Shown: one piece after another, positions 8,299 through 19,782 of the stretch
Layout of the letters: the number at the start of each line of letters is the position of its first letter
How positions within the stretch are numbered: position 1 is the first letter of the stretch
Source of the DNA: Pseudonocardia bannensis
GTDB lineage: Bacteria; Actinomycetota; Actinomycetes; Mycobacteriales; Pseudonocardiaceae
DNA: 64,000 nt
NCBI RefSeq assembly: GCF_012911875.1
Contig: NZ_JAAXKZ010000006.1
Coordinates: 28,668-92,667, forward strand
Direction of reading: 5' to 3'
Made by a program: the position numbers and the translations under genes
The notes under the pieces: generated by a model
The model's input: only the letters and a program-made list of their open reading frames with translations
Told to the model about the DNA's origin: nothing
Database searches by the model: none

Positions 8299-8602
8299 CA
8301 GTCGATCCTCCAGAACAGGTTGTGCCGATCGCCGTGCGCCTGCGCGTTCGCGATCACTAGGGCCGTGCTCGGTGTCTAGCCGGCGACAGTACCTTCTAGT
8401 GGCCGCCGTCGGGCCAGTGCTCCCACCGGGTGTGCGTGGAAGCTCCCGTTCCGTGCGGTGGGCGGCCGGACGGGCCCGACGCGGCCGGATCGCCGCGATC
8501 GTTGCCCTGGGTCGACGTCTCGTCGCACTCTGTTCACGTAAGGCACCGGACGGCGACTCCCCCGGACCGCTCGACTCCTCTCCCGCGTCCTGTGGAGGCA
8601 CG
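8299..8602. other. Divergent intergenic region between the HK-like gene and galT
   Basis: About 300 bp holding the starts of two divergent genes. A CACTAG/CTAGTG pair of arms (8354-8359 and 8396-8401) is the only symmetry I noted. No small gene is supportable; promoters must lie here but none is clear by eye. Confidence 0.4.
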
Positions 8603-9708
8603 ATGACGAAGCCCCCGACCACCGCGAGGGCGGCTGCCGCACCCCCGTGCACCTCCGGCCGGCTGGCGGACGGCCGGGAGATCGTCTTCTACGACGAGAG
8701 TCCCCGCGCCCGGCGGGTGATCGCGGACACCCGGGACCTGCCGCCCGTGACCGGGCACTCGGAGATCCGCTACGACCCGCTGCTCGACGAGTGGGTCGCG
8801 CTGGCCGCGCACCGGCAGGCCCGGACCTTCCTTCCCCCGGCCGACCGGTGCCCGCTGTGCCCGTCCGGGCCCGGGCGGGCGACCGAGATCCCCGCACCCG
8901 ACTACGACGTCGTCGTGTTCGAGAACCGCTTCCCCGCCTTCGGCGGTGAGCTCGGCCGGTGCGAGGTGGTCTGCTTCTCCAGCGACCACACCACATCGTT
9001 CAGCCGCCTGTCCCCCGAACGGGTCCGGCTGATCGTCGACGTGTGGGCCGACCGCACGGTTCGGCTGGCCGCGCACACCGGCGTCGAGCAGGTGTTCTGC
9101 TTCGAGAACCGCGGCGCGGAGATCGGGGTGACGCTGGACCACCCGCACGGCCAGATCTACGGCTACCCCTTCCTCACCCCCCGCACGCGGCGCCAGCTCG
9201 ACTCGGCCCACCGCCACCGCGACCGCACCGGGCGCAACCTGTTCGCCGACGTGCTGGCCGCCGAGCGCGACGCCGCTGTCCGGGTCGTCGCGGAGACGGC
9301 GCACTGGACCGCGTTCGTGCCCACGGCGGCACGCTGGCCCGTGGAGGTCCACCTCTATCCGCACCGGGGTGCCCCCGACCTGCCCGCCCTCACCTCCGAC
9401 GAGCGCGACGACCTCGCCACGCTGTACCTCGACCTGCTCGCCCGGCTCGACGCCCTGCACGGCGACGCGGCCGGCCCGCTGCCCTACATGGCGTGCTGGC
9501 ATCAGGCGCCCGTGCACACCGACCGCGACCTCGCCCGGCTGCACCTGGAGATCTTCTCCGTCCGCCGGGCCCCGGGCCGGCTCAAGTATCTCGCCGGGTC
9601 CGAGTCCGGGATGGGCGTGTTCATCAACGACACCCTGCCCGAGCAGGTCGCCGCCCGGCTCCGCGAGATCGGCCCGACGGCGGCGCGCGACGCACCCAGG
9701 TCCGCGCC

Positions 9709-9712
<4 letters not shown>
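8603..9712 (+). CDS. galT: Galactose-1-phosphate uridylyltransferase
   Basis: Leloir pathway enzyme exchanging UMP between UDP-glucose and galactose-1-phosphate, 369 aa, cytoplasmic. The ATG at 8603 follows GGAGG (8594-8598). Zinc-site residues appear as RCPLC near residue 80, and the active-site HPH triad appears in LDHPHGQIYGYPF (~residue 178). ENRFPAF and FENRGAEIG are family markers. Its TGA overlaps the galK ATG (ATGA), so the two are translationally coupled. No galE is visible in the window; UDP-galactose epimerase must come from elsewhere. Confidence 0.96.
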
Positions 9713-10941
<1,229 letters not shown>

Positions 10942-11005
10942 CCGCCGATCGCACGGTTCGGCGCGGTGGGGGGCCGCTGCCGGCGGGGCGTGGCAGTCTG
11001 GACCG

Positions 11006-12034
11006 GTGCCCCGTGTGACGTTGACCGAGGTCGCGCGACGGGCCGAGGTGTCACCGACCACCGCGTCGTTCGTCCTGAACGGCCGGCTCGACATGCGGAT
11101 CTCCGAGGACGCCCGGCAGCGGGTGCTGCGGGCCGCGCACGAGTTGGGTTATCGGCCGAACCTCGTCTCCCGCGGCCTGCGCACCAAGATCACGCATACC
11201 GTGGCGCTCGTGTCCGACACCATCGCCACGGAGCCGTACGCGGGCGAGATCGTGCACGGCAGCCTCGCCGCCGCCGTGGCGCGGGAGCATCTGCTGTACG
11301 TGGGTGAGACCGAGGACGACCCGGAGGTCGAGGCGCGGCTCATCGAGCACTTCCTCGACCGCCAGGTCGACGGCTTCGTCTACGCCACGATGTTCACCCG
11401 GGGCGCGCGGGTGCCGAAACGGATCCAGGACCATCCGCTGGTGCTGCTGAACTGCACCGCGGACGGCCTGGCCGCGCCCAGCGTCCTTCCCCACGAGCGC
11501 GAGGCCGGGCGCTCCGCGGCGACAGCGCTGCTCGACGCCGGTCACCGGGAGGGCATCTACCTCGTGGGCGAGCAGGTTCCGGGCGTCTTCGCGGCGTCCG
11601 AACGCCACGCGGGGATCAACGAGGTCCTGCACGCACGCGGCGCAGACCTCGCCGGTCTCCTCCCGTGCAGGTGGTGGCCGGAGTCCGGCTTCGAGGCCGT
11701 CAGCGAGTTCCTGCGAAGCGGGCGTCGGCCGCGCGCGCTGATCTGCTACAACGACCGCATCGCGCTGGGCGCCTACCAGGCGCTGCAGGAGGCCGGCCTC
11801 GGCGTCCCCACCGACACATCGGTCGTCTCCTTCGACGACTCCGACCTCGCGTCGTGGCTGCGGCCCAAGCTCACCAGCGTGGCCCTGCCGCACTACGAGA
11901 TGGGCCGGATCGCGGTCGAGCTGCTGCTGTCCAGGAGCCGCGGCGGCCACGACGGCGACGGCGGGGGCTACAAGGTGGTGTGGGTGCCGATGCCGCTGCG
12001 GGAGCGCGCGTCGGTCGGGCCGCCATCCCGCTGA
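11006..12034 (+). CDS. LacI-family transcriptional regulator
   Basis: 342 aa from a GTG at 11006. The N-terminal helix-turn-helix and hinge helix are clear (VTLTEVARRAEVSPTTASFVLNG, then RVLRAAHELGYRPN). A periplasmic-binding-type effector domain follows (residues ~60-330; RALICYNDRIALG, TSVVSFDDSDLASWLRP). It sits between galTK and the PDH operon. A LacI-type palindrome with central ACGT lies 42 bp before aceE, making autologous control of the downstream aceE operon plausible. The effector is unknown: a sugar or phosphosugar by family, and galactose by neighbourhood. Confidence 0.93.
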   Translation: MPRVTLTEVARRAEVSPTTASFVLNGRLDMRISEDARQRVLRAAHELGYRPNLVSRGLRTKITHTVALVSDTIATEPYAGEIVHGSLAAAVAREHLLYVGETEDDPEVEARLIEHFLDRQVDGFVYATMFTRGARVPKRIQDHPLVLLNCTADGLAAPSVLPHEREAGRSAATALLDAGHREGIYLVGEQVPGVFAASERHAGINEVLHARGADLAGLLPCRWWPESGFEAVSEFLRSGRRPRALICYNDRIALGAYQALQEAGLGVPTDTSVVSFDDSDLASWLRPKLTSVALPHYEMGRIAVELLLSRSRGGHDGDGGGYKVVWVPMPLRERASVGPPSR

Positions 12035-12298
12035 GCGGAAAGGTCCCGGCGCGGATGCACCCGTCATCCGACGAACGGAGCAGGTCACAGGACCGGCGGG
12101 CGCAAGACCGGCCATGACGTGGCGGAGAGTGACAATCTCCCATTGCCCGCCACCTGCGGGTCTGGCAGCCTGCTTTCGGCGAACAGTCAAGCCCCTGTCC
12201 AGCAGCGAGGCTTCACCTCCGGGGCCTCCGGGGCAACCGGGCGGCTCTGGTCGCTCCCACTCATTCGGATCACCGCGCAAGTTGGCTCCAGGAGCGAA
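12035..12298 (+). other. Leader/intergenic region upstream of aceE with alternative stem-loops
   Basis: A 264-bp gene-free stretch after the LacI stop. At 12119-12153 an outer stem GTGGCGG/CCGCCAC encloses an inner GGAGA/TCTCC hairpin. The two share bases, so they are partly mutually exclusive. Further on, 12200-12290 is rich in CCTCCGG/CCGGG arms, and a perfect 12-bp palindrome GTCCCGCGGGAC lies at 12329-12340 just before the ribosome binding site. It could hold the lacI terminator and the aceE promoter or a structured leader. I do not recognise a known riboswitch. Confidence 0.35.
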
Positions 12299-12314
12299 GC
12301 TAAAACGTGTTAGC
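12299..12314. promoter_or_regulatory. LacI-type operator GCTAAAACGTGTTAGC before aceE
   Basis: A 16-bp palindrome centred on ACGT with a single mismatched pair, the classic form of LacI/GalR-family operators. It ends 41 bp upstream of the aceE ATG (12356). A possible -10 (TAAAAC, 12301-12306) lies inside it, so binding would block transcription of the PDH operon. The obvious ligand is the LacI-family protein encoded immediately upstream (inference). Confidence 0.7.
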
Positions 12315-12355
12315 GCGCCACGGGGCCAGTCCCGCGGGACGTCCTAGGAGCGCCG

Positions 12356-15034
12356 ATGCTCGAAGACCTGGACCCGCTGGAGACCCGCGAATGGCTTGAC
12401 GCTCTCGACTCCGTCGTGGAGTTCGACGGCGCCGACCGAGCCTCGTTCCTGCTCGAGGAGCTGATGCGCGAGGCCCGCCGGGTCGGTGCGCCCGTCCCCT
12501 ACTCGGCCTCGACGCCGTACCTCAACACGATCCCCCCGGGACGCGAGCCGCCGCAGCCCGGTGACCGGGAGATCGAACACCGGATCCGGTCGATGATCCG
12601 GTGGAACGCGGTGGCGACCGTGCTGCGCGCGAACAAGGAGTCCTCGGAGCTCGGCGGGCACATCGCCAGCTTCCAGTCCGCGGCGACGCTCTACGACGTG
12701 GGCTTCGAACACTTCTGGCACGCGCCGGGCGAGGACCACGGTGGGGACCTGGTGTTCGTGCAGGGGCACTGCTCGCCGGGCATCTACGCGCGGGCGTTCC
12801 TCGAGGGCCGGATCACCGAGGAACAGTTGCTGAACTTCCGCCAGGAGGTCGGAGGCGGCGGCCTGTCGTCCTACCCGCACCCGTGGCTGATGCCGGAGTT
12901 CTGGCAGTTTCCCACGGTGTCGATGGGGCTGAGCCCGTTGATGGCGATCTACCAGGCGCGGTTCCTGAAGTATCTGCACGCCCGCGGGCTGGCCGACACC
13001 GCGCCGCGGCACGTGTGGGCCTTCCTGGGCGACGGCGAGATGGACGAGCCGGAGTCATTGGGCGCGATCTCGCTGGCCGGCAGGGAGAAGCTGGACAACC
13101 TGATCTTCGTGGTGAACTGCAACCTGCAGCGCCTGGACGGTCCGGTCCGCGGCAACGGAAAGATCATCCAGGAGCTGGAGGGAGTGTTCCGGGGCGCGGG
13201 CTGGAACGTGATCAAGGTGATCTGGGGATCCGGGTGGGATCCGCTGATCGCCGCGGACAAGACCGGTCTGCTGCTCAAGCGGATGGAGGAGTGCGTCGAC
13301 GGGGAGTACCAGGACTTCAAGTCCAAGAACGGCGCCTACGTCCGCCAGCACTTCTTCGGTCGCTACCCCGAGCTGCTGGACCTCGTCGCGGACATGTCCG
13401 ACGACGACATCTGGGCGCTGACCCGCGGCGGCCACGACCCGCAGAAGGTCTACGCCGCCTACGCCGCCGCCGTCGAACACACCGGCCGGCCCACCGTCAT
13501 CCTGGCCAAGACGGTCAAGGGCTACGGAATGGGCGAGGCCGGCGAGGGCCAGAACATCACCCACCAGCAGAAGAAGATGGGCGTCGACGTCCTGCGCGCC
13601 TTCCGGGACCGCTTCGGGCTCGACATCCCGGACGACCAGGTCGCCGAGGTGCCGTTCCTGCGGCTGCCCGAGGAGAGCAGGGAACTCGCCTACCTGCGAC
13701 AACGCCGCGCAGAGCTGGGTGGCGCCCTGCCGGCGCGCCGCGGACGCTCGTCCGAGACGCTGCCCGTGCCGGAGCTGACGGCGTTCGACGCCCAGCTCAA
13801 GGGCACCGGGGAACGGGAGATCTCCACGACGATGGCGTTCGTGCGGATCCTGACGACGCTGCTGCGGGACAAGCAGATCGGCAAGCGCGTGGTGCCGATC
13901 GTGCCCGACGAGTCCCGCACGTTCGGCATGGAGGGCCTGTTCCGCCAGTTCGGCATCTTCTCCCAGGTCGGGCAGCTCTACCAGCCCGAGGACGCCAACC
14001 AGCTCATGTACTACAAGGAGGACCGCAACGGCCAACTGCTGCAGGAGGGGATCAACGAGGCCGGTGCGATGTCGTCCTGGATCGCCGCGGCCACGTCCTA
14101 CAGCACGAACGACACCCCGATGATCCCGTTCTACATCTACTACTCGATCTTCGGATTCCAGCGGATCGGCGACCTCGCGTGGGCGGCCGGGGACATGCGC
14201 GCCCGCGGGTTCCTCGTCGGCGGCACCGCCGGGCGCACGACGCTCAACGGCGAGGGCCTGCAACACGAGGACGGGCACAGCCACCTGCTCGCGGCGACCA
14301 TCCCGAACTGCGTCTCCTACGACCCGACCTTCGCCTACGAGGTGGCGGTGATCGTCCAGGACGGGCTGCGGCGGATGTACGCCGAGCAGGAGGACGTCTT
14401 CTACTACCTCACCGTCATGAACGAGAACTACCGGCATCCGCCCATGCCGGAGGACCCGACCATCCGGGAGGACCTCGTCAAGGGCCTCTACCTGTTCCGC
14501 GAGGGGCGGGCGGCGGAGGAGGGCCGGGAGCCGGCACCGCGGGTGCAGCTCATGGGCAGCGGCACCATTCTCCGCGAGGTGATCGCGGCCGCCGACCTGC
14601 TGGAGCAGGACTTCGGCGTCGTGGCGGACGTCTGGAGCGCGCCGAGCTTCACCGAACTGGGCCGCGACGGGATGTCCGTCGAGCGGTGGAACATGCTGCA
14701 CCCCGGCGAGGAACGCAGGCAGAGCCACGTCGAGCACTGCCTGGCGGACCGCCCGGAGGGCCCGGTGGTCGCGGCCACCGACTACATCCGCGCCTACGCC
14801 GAGCAGATCCGGCCCTACGTGCCCCGCTCCTACACGGTCCTGGGCACCGACGGCTTCGGCCGCTCGGACTATCGCCGCGCCCTGCGCGAACACTTCGAGG
14901 TCGACCGGCGCTTCGTCGCCGTGGCGGCGCTGTCCGCGCTCGCGCGGGACGGGGCGATCCCGGCGAGCACGGTGGCCGAGGCGATCGGGCGCTACGGGAT
15001 CGATCCCGGCAAGCCCGAACCGGCGCGCGCCTGA
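12356..15034 (+). CDS. aceE: Pyruvate dehydrogenase E1 component, homodimeric type
   Basis: ThDP-dependent decarboxylase of the pyruvate dehydrogenase complex, 892 aa, matching the ~890 aa of homodimeric AceE. The ATG follows AGGAG (12346-12350). Near residue 224 the ThDP/Mg motif runs GDGEMDEPES to NCNLQRLDGPVRGNGK. Later blocks HEDGHSHLLA and YIYYSIFGFQRIGD are typical of AceE. First gene of aceE-aceF-lpdA-phaA-phaB. In many actinomycetes AceE works with the shared E2 of PDH and oxoglutarate dehydrogenase; here a dedicated E2 and E3 follow. Likely controlled by the LacI-type operator just upstream. Confidence 0.97.
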   Translation: MLEDLDPLETREWLDALDSVVEFDGADRASFLLEELMREARRVGAPVPYSASTPYLNTIPPGREPPQPGDREIEHRIRSMIRWNAVATVLRANKESSELGGHIASFQSAATLYDVGFEHFWHAPGEDHGGDLVFVQGHCSPGIYARAFLEGRITEEQLLNFRQEVGGGGLSSYPHPWLMPEFWQFPTVSMGLSPLMAIYQARFLKYLHARGLADTAPRHVWAFLGDGEMDEPESLGAISLAGREKLDNLIFVVNCNLQRLDGPVRGNGKIIQELEGVFRGAGWNVIKVIWGSGWDPLIAADKTGLLLKRMEECVDGEYQDFKSKNGAYVRQHFFGRYPELLDLVADMSDDDIWALTRGGHDPQKVYAAYAAAVEHTGRPTVILAKTVKGYGMGEAGEGQNITHQQKKMGVDVLRAFRDRFGLDIPDDQVAEVPFLRLPEESRELAYLRQRRAELGGALPARRGRSSETLPVPELTAFDAQLKGTGEREISTTMAFVRILTTLLRDKQIGKRVVPIVPDESRTFGMEGLFRQFGIFSQVGQLYQPEDANQLMYYKEDRNGQLLQEGINEAGAMSSWIAAATSYSTNDTPMIPFYIYYSIFGFQRIGDLAWAAGDMRARGFLVGGTAGRTTLNGEGLQHEDGHSHLLAATIPNCVSYDPTFAYEVAVIVQDGLRRMYAEQEDVFYYLTVMNENYRHPPMPEDPTIREDLVKGLYLFREGRAAEEGREPAPRVQLMGSGTILREVIAAADLLEQDFGVVADVWSAPSFTELGRDGMSVERWNMLHPGEERRQSHVEHCLADRPEGPVVAATDYIRAYAEQIRPYVPRSYTVLGTDGFGRSDYRRALREHFEVDRRFVAVAALSALARDGAIPASTVAEAIGRYGIDPGKPEPARA

Positions 15035-15133
15035 GTCGCGCGTCCCCGACCGACACCCGCCCCCCTGCCGCGGCCCGGGCCGTGACAGAGGCCGACGACC
15101 AGCAGGATCCCTGGGGCAAGAGGGGAAGAGCAC

Positions 15134-16426
15134 ATGTCAGACGCGACCGAGGTCAAGGTCCCCGACATCGGCGGCTTCAGCGATGTGCCGATCATCGAGG
15201 TGCACGTCAACCCCGGTGACCAGGTCAACGCCGAGGATCCGCTGGTCACCCTCGAGTCGGACAAGGCGACCATGGACGTGCCCGCCCCGGCGGCCGGGTC
15301 GGTGCTCGACGTGCTGGTCAAGGTCGGCGACCAGGTGAGCGAGGGCGCGCCGATCCTGCTGCTCGCGCCGGGCGACGGCGCGCTGGTCCCGCCCCCGTCC
15401 CTGGTCGAGCAGCAGGAACCGGCGCCGGCAGCGCCCGCGCCGACGATGACCGCCCCGACGCCCGGCCCGGTCCCGGCGCCCGCCGCCGGCGTGGTCGCCG
15501 ACGCGCTCGGTGTCCATGCGGGGCCGAGTGTGCGCCGGATGGCCCGGGAGTTCGGCATCGACCTCGCTGCGGTCACCGGCACCGGTCCGAAGGGCCGGGT
15601 CACCAAGGACGACCTGCTGAGCCACGTTCGCGGCCCCGCCACACCCCCGGCTCCCGCCGCGACCACCCCGGCGGGAGCCGGGATCCCCGAGATCCCGGCC
15701 CAGGACTTCGCCGAGTTCGGACCCGTCACGATCCGGCCGCTGTCGCGGATCAAGAAGGTCTCCGGGCCGTTCCTGCACCGCTCCTGGCTGAACATCCCGC
15801 ACGTGACGCACAACGACGAAGCCGACATCACCGAGCTCGACCGCTACCGCAAGGAGCTGGACACCGCGGCGAAGGCCGCCACGGACGGCGCAGGCTACCG
15901 GGTCACCCTGCTCGCCTTCCTCGTCAAGGCCGTGGTGTCGGCGCTGAAGAAGTTCCCGGAGTTCAACAGCTCGCTGACGCCGGAGAAGGACGCCCTGATC
16001 CTGAAGGACTACTACAACATCGGCATCGCGGTGGACACCCCTGACGGGCTCGTCGTGCCGGTGGTCTCCGACGCCGACCGCAAGGGGATCATCGAGCTGT
16101 CCCGGGAGTTCGGGGTCATCTCGGCGAAGGCCCGCGACGGCAAGCTCTCCCCGGCCGACATGTCCGGGGGCACGTTCACCATCTCCAGCCTGGGCGGTAT
16201 CGGCGGCACCAGCTTCACCCCGATCGTCAACGCGCCCGAGGTCGCGATCCTCGGCGTCGTCCGGTCGCGGACCGCGCCGGTGTGGAACGGATCGGAGTTC
16301 ACGCCGCGGCTGATGCTGCCGCTCTCGCTGTCCTACGACCACCGCGTCATCGACGGTGCGCTGGCTGCCCGCTTCACCCGGCACCTGGGCCACCTGCTCG
16401 AGGACGACCGTCGCCTCCTCCTCTGA
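15134..16426 (+). CDS. aceF: Dihydrolipoamide acetyltransferase (PDH E2), single lipoyl domain
   Basis: E2 core of the PDH complex, 430 aa. Domain order: one lipoyl domain (residues 1-80, lipoyl lysine in [10 protein letters not shown]), an Ala/Pro linker, a peripheral-subunit binding domain (~residues 118-165, PSVRRMAREFGIDL and GPKGRVTKDDL), then the acetyltransferase core ending with the catalytic YDHRVIDGA (~residue 400). A ribosome binding site AGAGGGGAAGAG precedes the ATG. Only one lipoyl domain is present here; two more are found on the downstream E3. It ends 19 bp before lpdA. Confidence 0.96.
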   Translation: MSDATEVKVPDIGGFSDVPIIEVHVNPGDQVNAEDPLVTLESDKATMDVPAPAAGSVLDVLVKVGDQVSEGAPILLLAPGDGALVPPPSLVEQQEPAPAAPAPTMTAPTPGPVPAPAAGVVADALGVHAGPSVRRMAREFGIDLAAVTGTGPKGRVTKDDLLSHVRGPATPPAPAATTPAGAGIPEIPAQDFAEFGPVTIRPLSRIKKVSGPFLHRSWLNIPHVTHNDEADITELDRYRKELDTAAKAATDGAGYRVTLLAFLVKAVVSALKKFPEFNSSLTPEKDALILKDYYNIGIAVDTPDGLVVPVVSDADRKGIIELSREFGVISAKARDGKLSPADMSGGTFTISSLGGIGGTSFTPIVNAPEVAILGVVRSRTAPVWNGSEFTPRLMLPLSLSYDHRVIDGALAARFTRHLGHLLEDDRRLLL

Positions 16427-16445
16427 CCACGCCGGGAGCTCAACG

Positions 16446-18545
16446 ATGAGTGCGCAGGAGATCCAGGTTCCCGACATCGGCGACTTCGCCGACGTGCCGA
16501 TCATCGAGATCCACGTCAGGCCCGGAGACACGGTGGCCGCGGAGGACCCGCTGCTGACCCTGGAGTCGGACAAGGCCACCCTGGACGTGCCCGCCCCGTT
16601 CGCGGGCACGATCACCGAGCTGCGGGTCGGCGTCGGCGACACCGTGTCCCGGGGCACCGTGATCGCGGCGGTGGACGCCGCCGGCCCCCCGGGCACCCCA
16701 CCGAAGGAGCGGATCCGGGAGGACGCCGCGCCCGCCACGACCGGGCCCGCGGACTACGGCTCGCCCAGCGGGGTGTACGAGCGCATCGACGTCGACGTTC
16801 CCGACATCGGCGGCTTCGCCGACGTGCCGGTGATCGAGGTGCACGTCGCGGCCGGCGACCGGGTGGCGGCCGAGGATCCGCTGATCACCCTGGAGTCGGA
16901 CAAGGCGACGATGGACGTGCCGTCCCCGGCGACCGGCACCATCGAGGAGGTGACGGTCGCCGTCGGCGACACGGTGTCCCAGGGGCACGTCATCGCGCAT
17001 CTGCGGACCCGGGACATCGCGCCGGGCGCAGCGGCACCGCCGCCTGCGGCGGCTGCGGCGGCCGTCGCGCCGGCCCCGAGGCCGCCGGCCGTCGAGCGCG
17101 GCGACGTGCACGCCGAGGTCCTGGTGCTCGGTGCCGGACCGGGCGGGTACACGGCCGCCTTCCGCGCCGCCGACCTGGGGAAATCGGTCGTCCTGGTCGA
17201 CCGGTGGCCCACCCTGGGCGGGGTGTGCCTCAACGTGGGCTGTATCCCGTCCAAGGCGTTGCTGCACGCGGCCAAGGTCATCGCCGAGACCAGGGAGATG
17301 GCCGAGCACGGCCTCTCGTTCACCGGGCCGGCCATCGACGTCGACCGGCTCCGCGGCTGGAAGGACGGCGTCGTCTCGCGGCTGACCGGTGGGCTGGCCG
17401 GGCTGGCCCGCCAGCGCAAGGTCACGACCGTGCAGGGTGCCGGGCGGTTCATGTCGATGAACCAGCTCGAGGCGACCGCCGACGACGGCTCCACGAAGGT
17501 CGTCAGCTTCGACCAGGCGATCATCGCCGCCGGTTCGGAGCCGATCACGCTGCCCTTCGTGCCGCACGACGATCCGCGCGTCATCGACTCCACCGGTGCG
17601 CTCGCCCTCGACGGCATACCGGAGCGGCTGCTCGTGCTCGGCGGCGGGATCATCGGCCTGGAGATGGCCACGGTGTACTCCGAGATCGGCTCGGCGGTCA
17701 CCGTCGTGGAGCTGATGGACCAGTTGATCCCCGGGGCTGACAAGGACATCGTCGCGCCACTCACCAAGCGGATCACCGAGCGGTACGAGAACATCTATCT
17801 CAAGACGAAGGTCACCGCCGTCGAGGCCCGTCCGGACGGGCTGCTCGTCACCTTCGACGGGAGCGCAGGGAGCTCCAGCGCAGGGAGCTCCAAGGCCCCG
17901 CAGACCGACGTGTTCGACCGGCTGCTGGTCTCGGTCGGCCGACGGCCCAACGGGCGGGAGATCGGGGCGGAGAACGCGGGCGTCCTGGTCGACGACCGCG
18001 GTTTCATCCGGGTCGACAAGCAGCAGCGCACCAACGTGCCGCACATCTTCGCCATCGGCGACGTCGTCGGTCAGCCGATGCTCGCGCACAAGGCGGTGCA
18101 CGAGGGCAAGGTCGCCGCCGAGGTCACCGCGGGGCGCAACAGCTACTTCGACGCGAAGGCCATCCCGTCGGTGGCCTACACGGATCCGGAGGTCGCCTGG
18201 GCCGGCATCACCGAGAACGAGGCGAAGGCCGCCGGCGTCAAGTACGGCAAGGGCGTGTTCCCCTGGGCCGCCAGTGGCCGGTCCCTGTCGCTGGGCCGCG
18301 ACGAGGGCATGACGAAGATCCTGTTCGACGAGACCACGGAACGGATCATCGGCTGCGGCATCGTCGGCCCGTCGGCCGGCGACCTGATCTCGGAAGCGGC
18401 GCTCGCGATCGAGATGGGCGCCGACGCGGCCGACATCGGCCTGACGGTCCACCCGCATCCGACGCTGTCGGAGACCATCGGGATGGCCGCCGAGGCCTTC
18501 GAGGGCACGCTCACCGACCTCTACATGCCGAAGAAGAAGACGTAA
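16446..18545 (+). CDS. lpdA: Dihydrolipoamide dehydrogenase with two N-terminal lipoyl domains (PDH E3)
   Basis: FAD enzyme that reoxidises dihydrolipoamide using NAD, 699 aa against ~460-475 for a plain Lpd. The extra length is two lipoyl domains (residues ~1-80 and ~113-195, lysines in [10 protein letters not shown] and [10 protein letters not shown]), joined by Ala/Pro linkers. The flavoprotein then starts ([15 protein letters not shown]), with redox cysteines in [13 protein letters not shown] (~residue 258), NAD-binding [11 protein letters not shown] and the His/Glu pair in [10 protein letters not shown]. Single-lipoyl Lpd proteins are known in some bacteria; two in tandem is rarer. A 15-bp in-frame duplication lies in the NAD domain. 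The ATG at 16446 follows GGGAG. Confidence 0.95.
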   Translation: MSAQEIQVPDIGDFADVPIIEIHVRPGDTVAAEDPLLTLESDKATLDVPAPFAGTITELRVGVGDTVSRGTVIAAVDAAGPPGTPPKERIREDAAPATTGPADYGSPSGVYERIDVDVPDIGGFADVPVIEVHVAAGDRVAAEDPLITLESDKATMDVPSPATGTIEEVTVAVGDTVSQGHVIAHLRTRDIAPGAAAPPPAAAAAAVAPAPRPPAVERGDVHAEVLVLGAGPGGYTAAFRAADLGKSVVLVDRWPTLGGVCLNVGCIPSKALLHAAKVIAETREMAEHGLSFTGPAIDVDRLRGWKDGVVSRLTGGLAGLARQRKVTTVQGAGRFMSMNQLEATADDGSTKVVSFDQAIIAAGSEPITLPFVPHDDPRVIDSTGALALDGIPERLLVLGGGIIGLEMATVYSEIGSAVTVVELMDQLIPGADKDIVAPLTKRITERYENIYLKTKVTAVEARPDGLLVTFDGSAGSSSAGSSKAPQTDVFDRLLVSVGRRPNGREIGAENAGVLVDDRGFIRVDKQQRTNVPHIFAIGDVVGQPMLAHKAVHEGKVAAEVTAGRNSYFDAKAIPSVAYTDPEVAWAGITENEAKAAGVKYGKGVFPWAASGRSLSLGRDEGMTKILFDETTERIIGCGIVGPSAGDLISEAALAIEMGADAADIGLTVHPHPTLSETIGMAAEAFEGTLTDLYMPKKKT
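17862..17891 (+). repeat. 15-bp perfect tandem duplication inside lpdA
   Basis: The unit AGCGCAGGGAGCTCC occurs twice back to back, in frame, encoding SAGSS twice in a surface-type loop between the NAD-domain strands. It looks like a recent slippage event. Confidence 0.85.
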
Positions 18546-18580
18546 TCCCCCAGTCAGCAAAACTGCAAGGGAGAACTCCC

Positions 18581-19765
<1,185 letters not shown>

Positions 19766-19782
19766 ACGGAAGGAGAACGATC

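Noticed and set aside
8299..8652. N-terminal extension of the HK-like gene to a GTG at 8652
   Set aside because: Would overlap the galT start and its ribosome binding site; the extension is Arg/Pro-rich noise, and a GTG at 8298 has a good GGAGGA site.
12035..12355. Considered a TPP, c-di-AMP or similar riboswitch before aceE
   Set aside because: I could not match the conserved core sequences of these classes; only generic stems are visible.
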